Assembly: GCA_036583965.1 (NCBI GenBank)
Contig: JAZBQD010000014.1
Span: 67,672,395 to 67,736,394 of the forward strand
Length of the DNA stretch: 64,000 bases
Source of the DNA: Prunella strophiata
Lineage: Eukaryota > Chordata > Aves > Passeriformes > Prunellidae
Direction: 5' to 3'
The notes under the pieces were generated by a model. The model had not been told where the DNA came from. It made no database searches and was given only the letters and a program-made list of their open reading frames with translations. The translations under genes were made by a program, and so were the position numbers. Positions 1 to 11,455 of this stretch are shown here, in pieces (within the stretch, counting starts at the first letter, position 1; each line of letters starts with the position of its first letter).

Positions 1-639
1 AAAAAAAAAAAAAAAAAGCTCCCCAAACCATTCTTTCAAATTAGATTTATAAAGCAGAGATTTAGATATTAAACCTAAAACCAAAATAATTTTCTTCAAC
101 TGATTGAGAAACAATTGCCATTTTTTAGCACCTCCTAATTTTGTTGTCTAACAAATATTGAGGGGGAAAAAAAGCCTTGCTAAATACACCTTCTAACAGA
201 TAAACCTGTGAATTCTGAGAAGTTACATAAAATGAAGGAAGATATTTCTTAAAATTAAAAAAATGTTTTATTAAAAGACAAGTCTTTAAATTCTTTTAAA
301 TTAAAAAATGGTATTTTCAGGCTCTCTTTAGAATTAAGGAGAATCAAAACTAAATGACAAATTCTTTCCCCCTTGCCTTTAAGTGCTTCTTCAGTTCTGC
401 TTGCCTTTGAAAAATGCAAAACACTCTCTTGACTGCCAAAAATCCCCTTGTGGCAAGCACAATGCCTTTGCTGGCCAACATGAGGATGTGTAACTTCCCA
501 ACCTTGCATTCTTTGCACACACAAAATTCCCATTGATTTCAGTGGGAGTTCTGCACAAAAGGATGGAGTCTTTGGGTTAATGCAAGACTATGAAAGGGGA
601 GAAAGTGCTTACTGTACTGAGAATATGCATCTGAATTGG
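1..639. other. Non-genic AT-rich sequence
   Basis: The window opens inside an A run (first 17 bases). Several T- and A-rich stretches follow. I see no exon-like frame, CR1 tail or MIR core. The longest open frame here (minus strand, about 90 codons) has no domain character and begins and ends in A/T-rich sequence, so I treat it as chance. Confidence 0.6.
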
Positions 640-960
640 TTTTATCACAGCTGGCAGGGCAGTAAAAGACGTTTATGCGCAATAAACAGCTCTTGTGGTT
701 AGAGTGACGTTGCTCATTCCTAGCCCAGAATTTGGAAGGAGTTATTATTTAATAAAGTTTAATTTGATGAAGAGAATATTTTTAACGCCCTAAACGGCAC
801 TCTATGAAGATGACTGATAGGCCCAGCCCACTCACAGAAAGAAATGCAATTAATTGGTTTAGTGAACTCACCACATTAATTAGCTAATGTCTGTGCAGTT
901 TCAGAATGCAGTTGAATGGGCAAATCCTGGAGAAGCTGTGCTCTGGACTAATTGCCCCCT
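640..960. promoter_or_regulatory. Candidate noncoding element with TAAT (homeodomain-type) motifs
   Basis: TAAT/ATTA cores occur repeatedly: in TTATTTAATAAAG, TTTAATTTG, CAATTAATTGG, ACATTAATTAGCTAATG and GACTAATTGCC. There are a few retained CpGs (GACGTT, AACGCC, AACGGC) and no simple repeat or transposon similarity. Such clusters are common in conserved developmental enhancers, but AT-rich DNA also yields TAAT by chance. The call is an inference from motif density, and conservation was not tested. Confidence 0.25.
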
Positions 961-1450
961 AAGATCCCTTTGTGCCTCTCCAGATGCAGTGGATGGTTAC
1001 CAAAATGGTCAGGTGGGATGGACATGACACTTCCCTTGTGTGCAGAACTCGGTGCTGGAGGGGTCAGCTCCATCAGTCCTAAAAAGGAGAGGGGAAATTA
1101 TGGGAGATGGGCTAATGGCAGAGAAACCTGGTATTTTGTAGCAAATACAATAAACAGCAATCTTCTGCATGGTGCAGACTGTGGAATTCCTGTGAGCACT
1201 GGAATATAAGAGCACAAATACAGCTTTTCCAACTTCCTGGCTTCCCCTTGGACAGGTCTGGTCCTGCCAGGATGGGCTGAGGGACATGTGCCAGCTTATT
1301 TAAATGCACTACATGACTCAGCATGGCCAGAGATGTCAACTCAGGTCTCACTGTTCTCAACACTGGATTTTGGGACAGGAACTCTTTGTAGGTGCACTCA
1401 GAGCTGCCTGGAATGTATCTCACTCAGCTTGACCCTACTCTAGTCCCACT

Positions 1451-1496
1451 TGGAATGGACTAGATGGATGGAATTGATGGATGGAATGGATGGAAA
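1451..1496. repeat. Imperfect GGAT/GGAAT microsatellite
   Basis: Degenerate copies of GATGG, GGAAT and GGATGG fill about 45 bases in a purine-rich context. The copies are interrupted, so this looks like an old short microsatellite. The rest of 960-2180 is unique sequence with no supportable gene. Confidence 0.6.
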
Positions 1497-2184
1497 AGCA
1501 TCCCACACCTTGCCATAGAGGAAAAGGCAGGCTGAAAACATGATGGGTACAAATGTTGAGCTGACAAAGTGCAAGACCAGAGTTAAATGAGGGTCTGCAA
1601 TGAACAGGGAAGAAGATTTAAGAGGTCACCTTTTCCTCACCAGCCCCAAACCCAGTCCTGATATACAGAGCTGGGAATAGTTAAAAAATCCCTGGCTAAA
1701 ATGGCACTAATGGCATTTATGACCAGCTGCAATGAGGGCTACATTAGCTAATGTCTGCAGGTTGTTGGGAGGTCATCTGATAAGCAGGTGCCATAAAACA
1801 TATTTTAGTTCACTTCCTTTTTTAATCTCCCTGGTGCAAAGTATATTTAGAACAGGGAAACCCCACAGAAGCAGGACACTAATATGTGACACAACTCTGC
1901 AGCCTCTCAATATCCTACAATTTTATCAGACGATCAAAGAGGAAGCAGTGAGCTGGGAGATGGAAGTACTGCTCATTCACCTCATTTGGCTGCCTCTTAG
2001 TGGGAGTTTTGCTTGTGTGAAGACTGATGGATCAAGGGGAAGAAGGAAAAAAATAAAAAAGACACGCTCGGTGTTAAAGGGAAGCCTGTTTATGCCTATA
2101 AGTAAGAAAGCTTGCTCAAGAATAAGTTAACTCTTGCTAGAGGATTATACCTGTAATGCTGGCAATTCTGGCCTCTGCATGAGC

Positions 2185-2312
2185 TGTAATATCTACTTGC
2201 ATTACCTCACAGGGTGTTATGGGCCTTAATTAATTAATGTTTGTAAAGCGCTTTGAAATCCTCGGATGAAAGGCACTATAGAAGTGCAAAGCAGTTATTA
2301 ATATTAATATTG
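2185..2312 (+). mobile_element. MIR/L2-like ancient retroposon 3' part
   Basis: The stretch reads in order: ATTACCTCACAGGGTGTTATG, then a TTAATTAATGTTTG spacer, then TGTAAAGCGCTTTGAAATCC, then a 'TCGGATGAAAGGCACTATAGAAGTGCAAAG'-like tail running into TTATTAATATTAATATT. This is the usual order of the 3' half of amniote MIR/L2-type elements: the 'cctcacagggttgttgtgagg' block followed by 'tgtaaagcgctttg'. A and T substitutions indicate great age. Family assignment is from remembered consensus wording. Confidence 0.6.
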
Positions 2313-3780
2313 CATAAGTGGCTTGGCTCCCTTCACACTGCAGAGCACACTAACTCCTGCAAGGGCTGCAGCCCTGAATCAGCAATCTTCACACCACCAG
2401 GCAGGAGCCTCCCTTCTGCCTCCTCCTCTGATCTCTTTCTTTAGGACTTCCATGGACTCTTCTCCATAAATCCCCAGCAGTCCTCATGCAGGAATGCAAG
2501 CAGAGAGAACAGCACTTTTCAACCTATCACCCCAGCCTGGTCCTCTCGTGGGCAAGAAGCTGCCAGCTGAGCAGATCTTGGAGTGATTAAAATCTCTGCA
2601 TTTGGGAGGTGGGGCTTTACAGTTCTGGTTTTTACCTGAATATAAGACATTCAAAGTCCCACTTCTGAAATACAGAGGAAAAAAACATTGAATTTTGGTG
2701 TATTATAGAAACTTTCATACAAGATTGAGACCACCTTCAATTTTAGTCATAAACAGAAAACAATCAGTACCTTCAGCACCGCTGGTGCCACTCCAGATTT
2801 TTTCATGTTTTAAAAGAAATAAAAAAATACTAAAATAGACAGGTTCTTTCCAAAAAGGTTCTTTTTCTGGTGAAAATTTCCCACCCAAAACCATAACCAC
2901 ACATGTAGATTGAGAGTCCTTCACCTCTCACAGGAGATATTAGTGTGTCAGAAGAACAAATCCATATAATAAATTACATGCATGTTTCTGTTAGTTAGAT
3001 TCTCATTTCATGGGCTGCCCTGGTAAGTAACAATGACATGGGAAACTGAAAAGAAGGTAAATGTCACTTTATTTACAAAGTCCATGAAATCATCTCAAGA
3101 TCAGTCACTTAAAGGTGATGAAGCAGGTCTAGGTTGGATTTTCATCAATACAAATTTTGCCTAATTTATTTTGAAATATTACCTCTGTGATGAACTCTGA
3201 ATAATAATGATAGTGAAATAACAAAAAACAGTAATGATAATATCAAACATACTGAAGATAGTCCTATTCATGTTTACACATGAAGTTAGGGAAGTTATTT
3301 TTAACTTAGATGCGCAAAAGCAAGCACTACTATGATCAGGTGAAAAAAAAAACATTATTAATTAGAGGAAAACAAATATTTGATCATCAGAACTGGATGG
3401 TTTTTGCATCAATGCACTAACAGATCACAAACCAGTTCCCCCTGTAGTAGCTGTACTGGCTGCCTATAACATTAGCACTAGTTTGTACTTGTTTATGTCA
3501 GTGAAGTAACATAGAAGTTAAAAACAAATTGGGCTAATGCACTTCAGCAAAACTCTTCTTGACTTTGAAGGAAGTTTTATCTGCGTACAGAAGGCGAGCT
3601 TGACTCAGAAGTGAAAACAATACCCTGCCAGTTCCACGTATCTGCCTTCACAAAGGAGGCAGGGAGAGCTTCCCAAGCTCCTTACCACAAAGAGTATAAC
3701 GTTTGCAGAGATTAGGAACTGCTGAAGGCAGCTTCAAATCTCAGTTTGTTACACGCTTTGCTGCAGTCTTGCTGTAAGGC
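2313..3780. other. Unique noncoding sequence, no feature recognised
   Basis: Both strands lack CR1 tails, MIR cores, tRNA-like folds and domain-bearing frames. Short A runs occur near 3340. The open frames here are under 75 codons and are judged to be chance. Confidence 0.55.
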
Positions 3781-3800
3781 AAAAAAAAAAAAAAAAAAAA
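3781..3800. repeat. A20 homopolymer followed by a CpG-bearing patch
   Basis: Twenty A residues are followed directly by a short stretch with four or five CpGs within about 50 bases (TTCGTCGCACCGAGCGC, then GTGCGTAGG). There is no target-site duplication or gene body upstream that would make this a processed pseudogene tail. Confidence 0.8.
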
Positions 3801-3869
3801 GGTGCTTCGTCGCACCGAGCGCATTTGCTGGAGCAAAGGAAATGGTGCGTAGGATGTTTTACCAAAAGG

Positions 3870-4020
3870 AGAGCAATTTGGCCCAGCCCAGGAGTCAGGG
3901 CACCCAGGTTTCTTTCTTGGCTCTGCCACTAATTTCTTATGTGGCCTTGGGCAAGCTGTGCAACCTTGAAAGCCTGCTCACCCCCAAAAATAAGGATGAT
4001 TATAGGAATTAGAAGGCAAT
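3870..4020 (+). mobile_element. MIR-like SINE fossil
   Basis: In order the sequence shows AGGAGTCAGGGCACCCAGGTTT, then CTTGGCTCTGCCACTAATTT, then TATGTGGCCTTGGGCAAGCTG, then a degraded 'ccccaaaaataaggatgattatagg' segment. This matches the remembered MIR order (…tggctctgccacttactagctgtgtgaccttgggcaag… …aaatggggataat…). It is ancient and mutated but the core is clear. Open frames across it (for example plus strand 3746-4012) are coincidental. Confidence 0.7.
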
Positions 4021-5977
4021 TCATTAATGCATTAATTAACAGGCGGTGGGATGTTAGAGACAGAGCTGTTCTGATTCACCCTGGCAGCCAGACAACTCCA
4101 GTCCTATCAGCACCACTGCAGGGGCTTCCCTCCCCAGTGAGACCCCGGGAGCAGGGCAGGGGGAGAGCAGCAGTGAGGCGGGAAGGGAATTCAGCCTCGG
4201 CAACTTAGAGTTGCCCTTTTTTTCTCAGGCAGAGGGAACCTGAGAGAAGGGCACGATCTCCATTGTTTGCAGAGAGCCCGTCCCATGAGACAGCTTGGGT
4301 TGAGATTTATTTTTGTTGCCATTTAAATTAAGTATATAGGCAATCCTGAGGCCGTTTGGACCAGATCCAGCGTGTGCAAGCACTGTGTTTGGAACAGGGT
4401 GGGAACTCTATTTGTGTTCAGACACAGAGGAAGCACTTTAAGCTGTGTCTATACGACAGATGCCAGGGACCTATACTGGAAGGTGCTGAGCAGGCACTGG
4501 TTAGCAGTGAAATATGATTGCTCTCTATAAATACATCCTAGGGAGGGGAAGGTGGGCAAGGGCCATGGAGGGAAATGAGGTATTTAAGCAAAAGGACAAT
4601 GTTGGCACAAGAACAAACTGGCCGTAAAGGCTGGAAATTTGATGATTTCTAAACATCAGAGGAGTGAAGTTCAGGAAAAGCCTTCCATCAGAGAGGAGAA
4701 GGGGCATAAAAACTGATTGAAATACACTGGCAGTAGGTTAATGGCTGTGACCTAGGAGCTGGTTGCTGGCAAGAGCAAGGGTGTGGTTGATTTCAGAGCA
4801 GAGACTGACCCTTCCAGGAATGACTGGGAAGGGCTCTGAAGAGCTGGGCTTTGCTTTCCCAATAACGCCAAAAAAATCAAGAGTGTTTCTTTGGGTTTGC
4901 AGTAGACTGGAAGTGGGCAGGATTTGGCTTGGCTTGCTGAAGCCTTTTATCCAGACAGTATTTGCTTACACCAACAATTGTTTTGCTGACACTTTTCAAG
5001 GGTCTTCCTGAGAGAGGCAATAAATGCCAGGTTAAATGGAAACCATGAGACTCATTGGCACTGAGACATAAGCCAAATCCTTTTTTCTTTCAGTGCAAAG
5101 CTTCAGTTTGCTCTCGTGTAGCAGAGGACCTAAATATGTGCTAAGCTGCTGATGTTATGCTGGGCTTTGCTTGTGGATGTGCTATCAAAAACCTTTTCTG
5201 CACCAGAAACACCATCCTGAAGAGTGACATAAAGATCAGGTTCCTTCTCTCTCTAGATATCAAACAGCCTTCTGGAACCACTAGATATGAAGGCAGAATA
5301 AAAAACAGTGACAGTGGAGCAAAAAATACAAATTCTAATCATCATTTTTTGTCGTTTCTCAAGGGGATGCTGAATTCAGAGAAGTGCTGTCATCAGTGGA
5401 AGGTGAGGATGTTCAGCACCTCCTCAGGATGCATCCTGCAACAAATTAAGGGTCAGTGGGGTTCTTCCAGGACCCCAAAGTGGGCCCCATTCATTGGAAT
5501 AAAGAGGTGACAGGTAGAACTGTTAATCATCCCAGTGATAACCAGTTGGCTGGCACCACAGAGAAACCTTCCGTAATAGCCTGAGTCTCATCACTCAAGC
5601 ATTTGTATGGAAGACATAAAAGCAAGAGTTGTTTGCAATTCATTTTACACCCCAGTGCTGCTCTCAGACCTTGCTCCTGGGGCTGTTCTCCCTTCAATGA
5701 AAAGTGTTCCAGAGCAGTAATTCCCACTGGTTTTCCAGTTGAGACTGAAATGACTCCATCAGTGATGGTACACTGCCCTGTACGTGGAGCCTGGTAATGT
5801 GAAATTGCTGTGCACTGCCTCTCTCTCCCAGCCACATTTATAATGCTTATTAGGAAAGCCAGCAGCTGCCAGGGCTGCTGTAACCCTGTTGTTGGTGTCT
5901 CTCTTGAATTGCCTTGGCTTGTGTTTCCTACTCAGGCACCCAAGGGTAAGGTTATGGGGTTCCCTCCTATTCAGACA
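4021..5977. other. Unique noncoding sequence
   Basis: No recognisable transposon or gene. A moderately GC-rich stretch near 4120-4200 contains a few CpGs. The longest open frame (plus 5157-5510, 117 codons) shows no signal peptide, repeat, domain motif or splice context that would support a gene. A minus-strand frame at 5527-5835 overlaps plus-strand frames and is equally unsupported. Confidence 0.5.
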
Positions 5978-6031
5978 TCATTATTATTATAGCTGCTATT
6001 ATTGTTATTATTATTCATTACTAATATTAAT
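5978..6031. repeat. (ATT)n microsatellite, interrupted
   Basis: Runs of ATT/TTA units are broken by AGCTGC and GTT and end in TTACTAATATTAATTATG. Confidence 0.75.
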
Positions 6032-6604
6032 TATGCAGTATGTGGTAGTGCCTAGGAGCCCCAAACTGTGGCCCAGAACCACAGTGCACCCAGCCCTTCA
6101 CATGCTCTGAACATAAAGACATTCCCTGCCCCAGAAAAAGTGCAAGAGCTTGTAGTGGAGTAACAGAAGGAAGAATTTGCTACCTAAAGGCCAAATTCAC
6201 CACAGCATGAAAAAATGAACCTGCCTTTAAGTGCCACGAAACACATTCTGTGCAAGCTAGAGCAGAATTCACCTCCTTGAAGGGCAGGGATGGAATAAAC
6301 GCATGATCCTGGAGATGAGGGTTGTGGATATTTTATTACACTGTCATAAGATCTATTTGGTTGAGGACTAGAGATCTGGATTGGTTTTTCAAACCAGAAA
6401 TTTTATCACTAGTGCTGCTGAAAGTGAAGAAGCCCTGGAGCCTGATGACAGCGAGAACCTCATGGTTCTCCCTCAGAAAATGAGAGTCCCAGGGTTGTAT
6501 TAAACCTTGGGATCAGACAAAAAAAAAGACAGTCCAATCCCCCACTTGTGACTTCAAAGTCACATTGATCAAAGATCTAGAAAACTGTTTAAAAAACCCA
6601 CTTG

Positions 6605-6636
6605 TTTTTTTTTTTATTATTATTATTTTTATTTTC
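6605..6636. repeat. T-run plus (ATT)n low-complexity tract
   Basis: A T homopolymer runs into TTATTATTATTATT and ends at ATTTTCAG. The sequence between 6032 and 6860 is otherwise unique and AT-rich. Confidence 0.7.
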
Positions 6637-6864
6637 AGGTGTATTTGTGATATAGTTTAGTGGGCATGATACTCAGTCAAACCCATATTGCTTAAACAAC
6701 TAAGGTGCACAATTAGTTTGGATTACTGCATTTCAGTTATTTCCTTAGGATTTAGTCTGTAGCAATTAGAGAATACACATTTTGCACGTAAGGTTACACA
6801 ACACAGCCTGACATCCACGACGAGCCCAAGGATCTGGATCCTGCCTGCCTCTGCAACAGCCCCG

Positions 6865-6978
6865 CTGCAGAAACTTGCCAAGTTTCTTCACTTCTCTCTG
6901 CCTCAGTTTCCTTCTCTGTGAAAACAGGGCTGAGTGTAATTTATTGTAATTCCTTTGTAAATTGTTTTGCGGTCTGCT
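6865..6978 (+). mobile_element. MIR-like SINE fossil
   Basis: The line TTGCCAAGTTTCTTCACTTC, then TCTGCCTCAGTTTCCTTCTC, then TGTGAAAACAGGGCTGAGTG matches the 'cctcagtttcctcatctgtaaaatggg' block of MIR/L2 elements. It continues into a degraded 'tttgtaaattgttttgcgg' segment that may correspond to the 'tgtaaagcgctt' tail. The front half is missing or decayed. Confidence 0.55.
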
Positions 6979-8298
6979 GAGCTCTGTGATTTAAATGAGT
7001 GAATGGCACAAGGAAGAGCAGGGAAGTGATGCTCGCAACAGCGTGCTCTCATTTCCCTGCAACACTGACCTGCTTGTCCTGCAATAGAACATGCCACTTC
7101 AAGATTTAGTTTAAATATTAATTTAATTATTACTTAAAAAATGAAAGTGCCAGACTTTTCAAGTCAGGGGAAGTCTGTGTATAAATGCCTCAAGGCCTAG
7201 GAAGCTTTCAGCTCTAAATGCTGATGGTCACTTGAAAGGCACTTTGGCACCTCTTAAAGAAGGGAGTGTGTGTTTTTACATCTTGCAGTGGTTTAAAGAT
7301 TGTTTGTTTTTCTGCTTCTCTGGTGTGTAATTGAGTATGTTTTCATGTGGATATTGGGCTTTTTTGCTGCTTTTAATAAGCTTTATGAGAATTGCAGATG
7401 AACAATAGAATTCAAATTTTCTGACTATTTAGAAATAAAGAGCCAGCCCATTCTAAAAAATCCTTGAAAGGGTGCACTTTGCTCTAAGGGCAGATGCAGT
7501 CCACTGTTTCTGGCATTACCACTCAAGTGCTTAAAATCTGGCAACAGCTCATACATTGCAAAGAAAAGGATCAACTCCTGAAAAAGCCTGGAGTCATTGA
7601 CCAGGTTATACTGATTTCCAGATATCAGGGTGCAGGTGAAAACATTTTATATTTGCCCTAAAGACTTTTTATAAAGTAAGCAACAACAACACCAAAATCA
7701 AAACCAAGCAATCCTTTGAGCAGAGAATCTTGGCTATTTTCCCTCCTTTTTAGTGGATGAAAGTGATTATGAGCAAGAGGCAGTTTCAGCCTAAGCCCCT
7801 TCTCCTGTAGCTCCATGGAGCAATAAACATCTTTGGCTACAGGAATAATTAGTAAACAATGATAACAACAAATGGGAAGGTGTATCCACTTGCCTTACAT
7901 GCAGAATGAAGTATCATGTTATAATAATTATTTTATCATCATTATTATAACAATATTCACTTTATAACTCAGAACCCCAGTCAGGGGCTTAGTACTAGGT
8001 AAATCTCTAGTTTAAATGGAAAATTTCATCTCTTTTGGCATGCCAGGTAGTCAACAGAGGGAGAACGATTTATCTAGAAGACAAAATTACTCAGGTTTAA
8101 AATCATCTCTCCTGAAATACTTGAGATCCGTCAAGTGTTGACAGAGGTTTCAAAGCAAAGAGAACAGATACTATTTAACAGCTGGGAAAACCAAAGCACA
8201 GCAGGATCAGGGGCTGTGCCTTTGTTCCCAGTTCTGTTCTATACCAAAATCCTGTCTGTTGGGTACCACTGCTTCTGGAGCCACAGATATATTCTGAT
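6979..8298. other. Unique AT-rich noncoding sequence
   Basis: No gene or clear repeat. A short palindromic ATAATAATTA…ATCATTATTATAA patch lies at about 7918-7955. I see no domain-bearing frame on either strand. Confidence 0.5.
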
Positions 8299-8765
8299 AA
8301 ATTCATATAATGATAGAACCACTAAGGTTGGAAAAGGCCTCCAAGATCACCAAGTCCAACCTTTAACCCATCACTGCCAAGTCTACCACTAAATCATGTC
8401 CCTAAGTACCACATCTGCAAGTCTTTTTTCAACACTTCCAGGGACAGGGATCCCATCACTTCCCAGGCAGCCTGTTCCAGTGTTTGACAACTCTTTCAGT
8501 GAAGAAATTCTTCTCAATATTCAATCTAAAACTCCCCTGGAGCAGCTTGAGGCCATTTTCTCTTGAGCTATTATATGTTACTTGGGAGAAGAGACCAATT
8601 CCCCCCACACCACAACCTCCTTCCAGGGAGTTTTAGACAATAATAACGTCCCCCCTTGAGCCTCCTTTTCTCTAATTTAAACAGCTCCAATTTCCTCAGC
8701 CACTCCTCATAAGATTTGTGCTTCAGACCCTCCATCAGGCTGGAAGCACTGAATCCATTCCCTCT
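8299..8765 (-). mobile_element. CR1 LINE, 5'-truncated, older subfamily
   Basis: Read on the minus strand, this copy ends in a degraded TTCTATCATTATATGAAT tail at the left edge. Its plus-strand text includes GGTTGGAAAAGGCCTCCAAG, AACCCATCACTGCCAAGTC, ACCACTAAATCATGTCCC, CCCAGGCAGCCTGTTCCAG and TCAGTGAAGAAATTCTTCTC. This wording belongs to a different CR1 subfamily from most others in the window. The minus frame at 8571-8780 retains the ORF2 C-terminal motif 'YEEWLRKLELFKLEKRRLKGG'. No catalytic reverse transcriptase region is present. Confidence 0.88.
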
Positions 8766-10183
8766 CCCCACAGACATCAAATTTCAGGATGATGGGTGTT
8801 GTTGGATGCTCTGAAAGCTAATGCAGAATTTCCCAGCCAGGAAAGCTATTGGTACATTAGCATGATCTAATTCTGCCCACATTTCATTCTGTGTGGTCAC
8901 CTCCAAGTCAAAGAGCACCAGCTGATGAAAGAACAGAGTAGGAGGTCTTGATTCCCCCCTACAAATGCCATGGTTGAGTTCCTTCTTGGAAGCAAAAAAG
9001 CAGACCAGCACAGTGGAATCATTGCACTAACATTTAGGCATCTGTCTGTCCTGACTAGTTTCTACACTCAAGTCTTCAGCCAACAAAGAGAGAGACTTCT
9101 CCACAGATTTTTTAATATGAATCAACCCAGACAAAATTACATTTTTCAATGTTTATAGATAGAGCATTAGGATTCAAACTGGGTAACTTCAGTAGCTTAG
9201 CTGTGCACTTAGAATTATGAATTTCTATGAAGGAGAAATGTACACTTAAAGGAAGAGTCCCCTGTCATTCAAAGAATTATTCCAAGCCACAGGTGAAGAC
9301 TGCTTCACATCAATTCCCATCAGGATTCAAAATAGTTCTAGTGGCCAAAAAGCATATGTTTCTCTGAAAGTAAAATTCTTCCATCTGGAATTCTTCTAAT
9401 CAAACATGCTATATACCAAAACTGAAAGGATGTCTGAAAAGACCAAAAAGGGGAAAAAACCCCAACTCAAACCACAAAGAATGTACTGAAACCTAAACTA
9501 CAGAAACCTCAAAAAGAGAGCTAATAGCAACAGCATCACCCAAATTCCAGTTGCACCTCATTAGAACTTCCCTATACAGGGACATACAGCGAAGTGCAGG
9601 CAAGTCAGCTAACTACAGGTGTGAAGTCAGTGCCCATAAATTAAAGCACATGTGCAGGTTCTCATTTAGGATTAAAATGCCTTTAGTACTTAATCCTCCT
9701 CTGAGGATTTAGCTACAGCAATGTAAGGTGACTTTATTCCTGAATGAGAGCATCCCCACAAGGGCTAAATGTTTTCAGCCGGTGCACAGTGACTTTAGCT
9801 CATTCACCTTCCTGAGGCTTCCTGAAAACACATGGCCTGGTAATTCTTGGCTGCAAAGGGCCAAGAAAGTGGAGGACCAAAGCTGGCTGAGGGGAAAACA
9901 GAGCTGAAGGTCCATGCTGAAGCCAGGCCAGGTTTGCTTTGCACACAAAGTCTGGCTACAGGAAGGACTTCCTTCTCAAAAGGCTGAACACCCAACTGCA
10001 TACTCACTTAACAAAATGTGTTCAGCTTTTGGCATAATCCAAAGGGATTCCTTCAGTGCACTGCAGCAAATTTGGCTGTACCAGTTTTGTTTAGTGTTGT
10101 GTTCCTCTGTTTTTCATGGTGCAGCCACCTCTGTTATAAAACAAAATATAAAGATATAAAAGATATAAAACACCTTACTCACA
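8766..10183. other. Unique noncoding sequence between two CR1 copies
   Basis: No transposon or gene was recognised. Frames of 60-80 codons overlap on both strands and lack domain features. A short AAAGGGGAAAAAACCCC inverted motif lies near 9447-9463. Confidence 0.5.
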
Positions 10184-10920
10184 AGAATCATAGAATCACA
10201 GAATGGTTTGGGTTGGAAGGGACCTTAAAAATCATCTAGTTCCAACCCCCTGCCTTGGGCAGAGACAGCTTCCATTACACCAGGTTGCTCAAAACCTTGA
10301 GCACCTTCAGGGATGGAGCATCCACAGTTTCTCTGGGTAATAGTCTCAAAACCCTCAGAGTCAAGGATTTCTATTCCTAATATCTGATCTAAATCTACCT
10401 GCTGTCAGCTTAAAGTCATATCCCCTTGTCCTATCAATACATATCTGTATACAAAGTCCCTCTTCAACCCTTTTGTAGCTTTTTTAGGCACTGGAAGGAG
10501 CCATAAAGTCTCTCTGGAGCCTTCTCTTCTCCAGGCTGAACAATCCCAACTCCCTCAGCCTGTCTCCATAGCAGAGGTGTTGCAGACTTCTGAACATCTT
10601 TGTGGCCTCTTTTGGACTCTCTCCAGCAGGTTCACACCTTTTCTTATGTTGGGTGTTCCACAGCTGTATGCAGCACTCCAGGAGGGTTCTCACAAGAGCA
10701 AAATGGAAGGGGAAAATCACCTCCCTCGACCTGGTAGTCACACTTGTTTTGATGCAGCCCAGGACATGGTAGAACTTTCTGGGCCACACAGTGCTGGGCC
10801 ATTTCAAGGCTTCTCATCTATCAACACCCACAAGTCAGGAGTGTTCTCACTCCCATTTTCTACCCAGCCTGTGTTTGTGCTTGGGATTGCTCCAGCCCAT
10901 GTGCAGGATCTTACACCATG
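10184..10920 (-). mobile_element. CR1 LINE, longest copy in the window, 5'-truncated
   Basis: The left edge carries the terminal repeat in reverse (GAATCATAGAATCACAGAATGG), followed by GTTTGGGTTGGAAGGGACC and CACCAGGTTGCTCAAAACC. The body keeps the C-terminal part of ORF2. The minus frame 10484-10807 reads VLGCIKTSVTTRSREV, then FALVRTLLECCIQLWNTQHKK, then DRLRELGLFSLEKRRLQ. The next frame upstream adds VRSCTWAGAIPSTNTGW and LWVLIDEKP. Frameshifts split the reading, so the copy is dead. The left target site and the break near 10920 mark a copy of about 737 bases, against roughly 4.5 kb for intact CR1. Confidence 0.95.
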
Positions 10921-11329
10921 AGAAAGAGAGTGATTTGACTTGCAGTCTTTCTTAATTTGATTCTCTTTCATTCCCCTCCCAAGTAATAGTGGAAAAAGAT
11001 GGCTAATCCTAAAAGGAATCTGGATCTGAAAGAGCTTTGGTAAGAGCAGTGCATAGGGTGAAAACCTGAAAAGTTTGTTAGAGAAAAGGATAAAGATGAC
11101 TGGCAGACACAACAAGGGACTGAATTTGATGACCCAAAAATTTACTTCCAGTCCCATCCATGTGGCCTCACAGGAAAGTTGTGCACACTGAAAGTAGATG
11201 GTTGGTGTCAATGCATGAAAACTGTGAGTGCTAAGGCCCACTAACTCTATGATAGTATTTTCTGCATTTCTCCTCTATTTCCATGGCATGCACTGTCTAA
11301 CCTTAAGCTGAGCCACAGCAGCAAGTGGC
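10921..11329. other. Unique sequence flanking the CR1 copy
   Basis: The minus-strand frame 10804-11241 looks long (145 codons) only because it continues out of the CR1 ORF2 remnant. Its upstream part has no recognisable domain. Confidence 0.5.
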
Positions 11330-11455
11330 CATCTATATCTTGGATGAAAATACAAGCATCTCCCCTCATTTCCCAGGTGGAGAAACCTGAGTCTCACAGC
11401 AAGGAGAAAGAGCAGGGACAAAGCTGTCACAGAAATCTGCAACAAAAATCTGGGA
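11330..11455 (-). mobile_element. Possible MIR-like fossil, reverse orientation
   Basis: CCCTCATTTCCCAGGTGGAG, then AAACCTGAGTCTCACAGCAAGG, then ACAAAGCTGTCACAG resembles the reverse complement of the MIR block (…ccattttacagatggggaaactgaggcacag… …ttgcccaaggtcacacag). It is heavily mutated and the tail is not visible, so this remains tentative. Confidence 0.35.

Noticed and set aside
10484..10807. 107-codon frame with reverse-transcriptase-like C-terminal sequence as a possible host gene
   Set aside because: It is the ORF2 end of a truncated, frameshifted CR1 copy with its own 3' UTR. There is no catalytic domain and no intact start.
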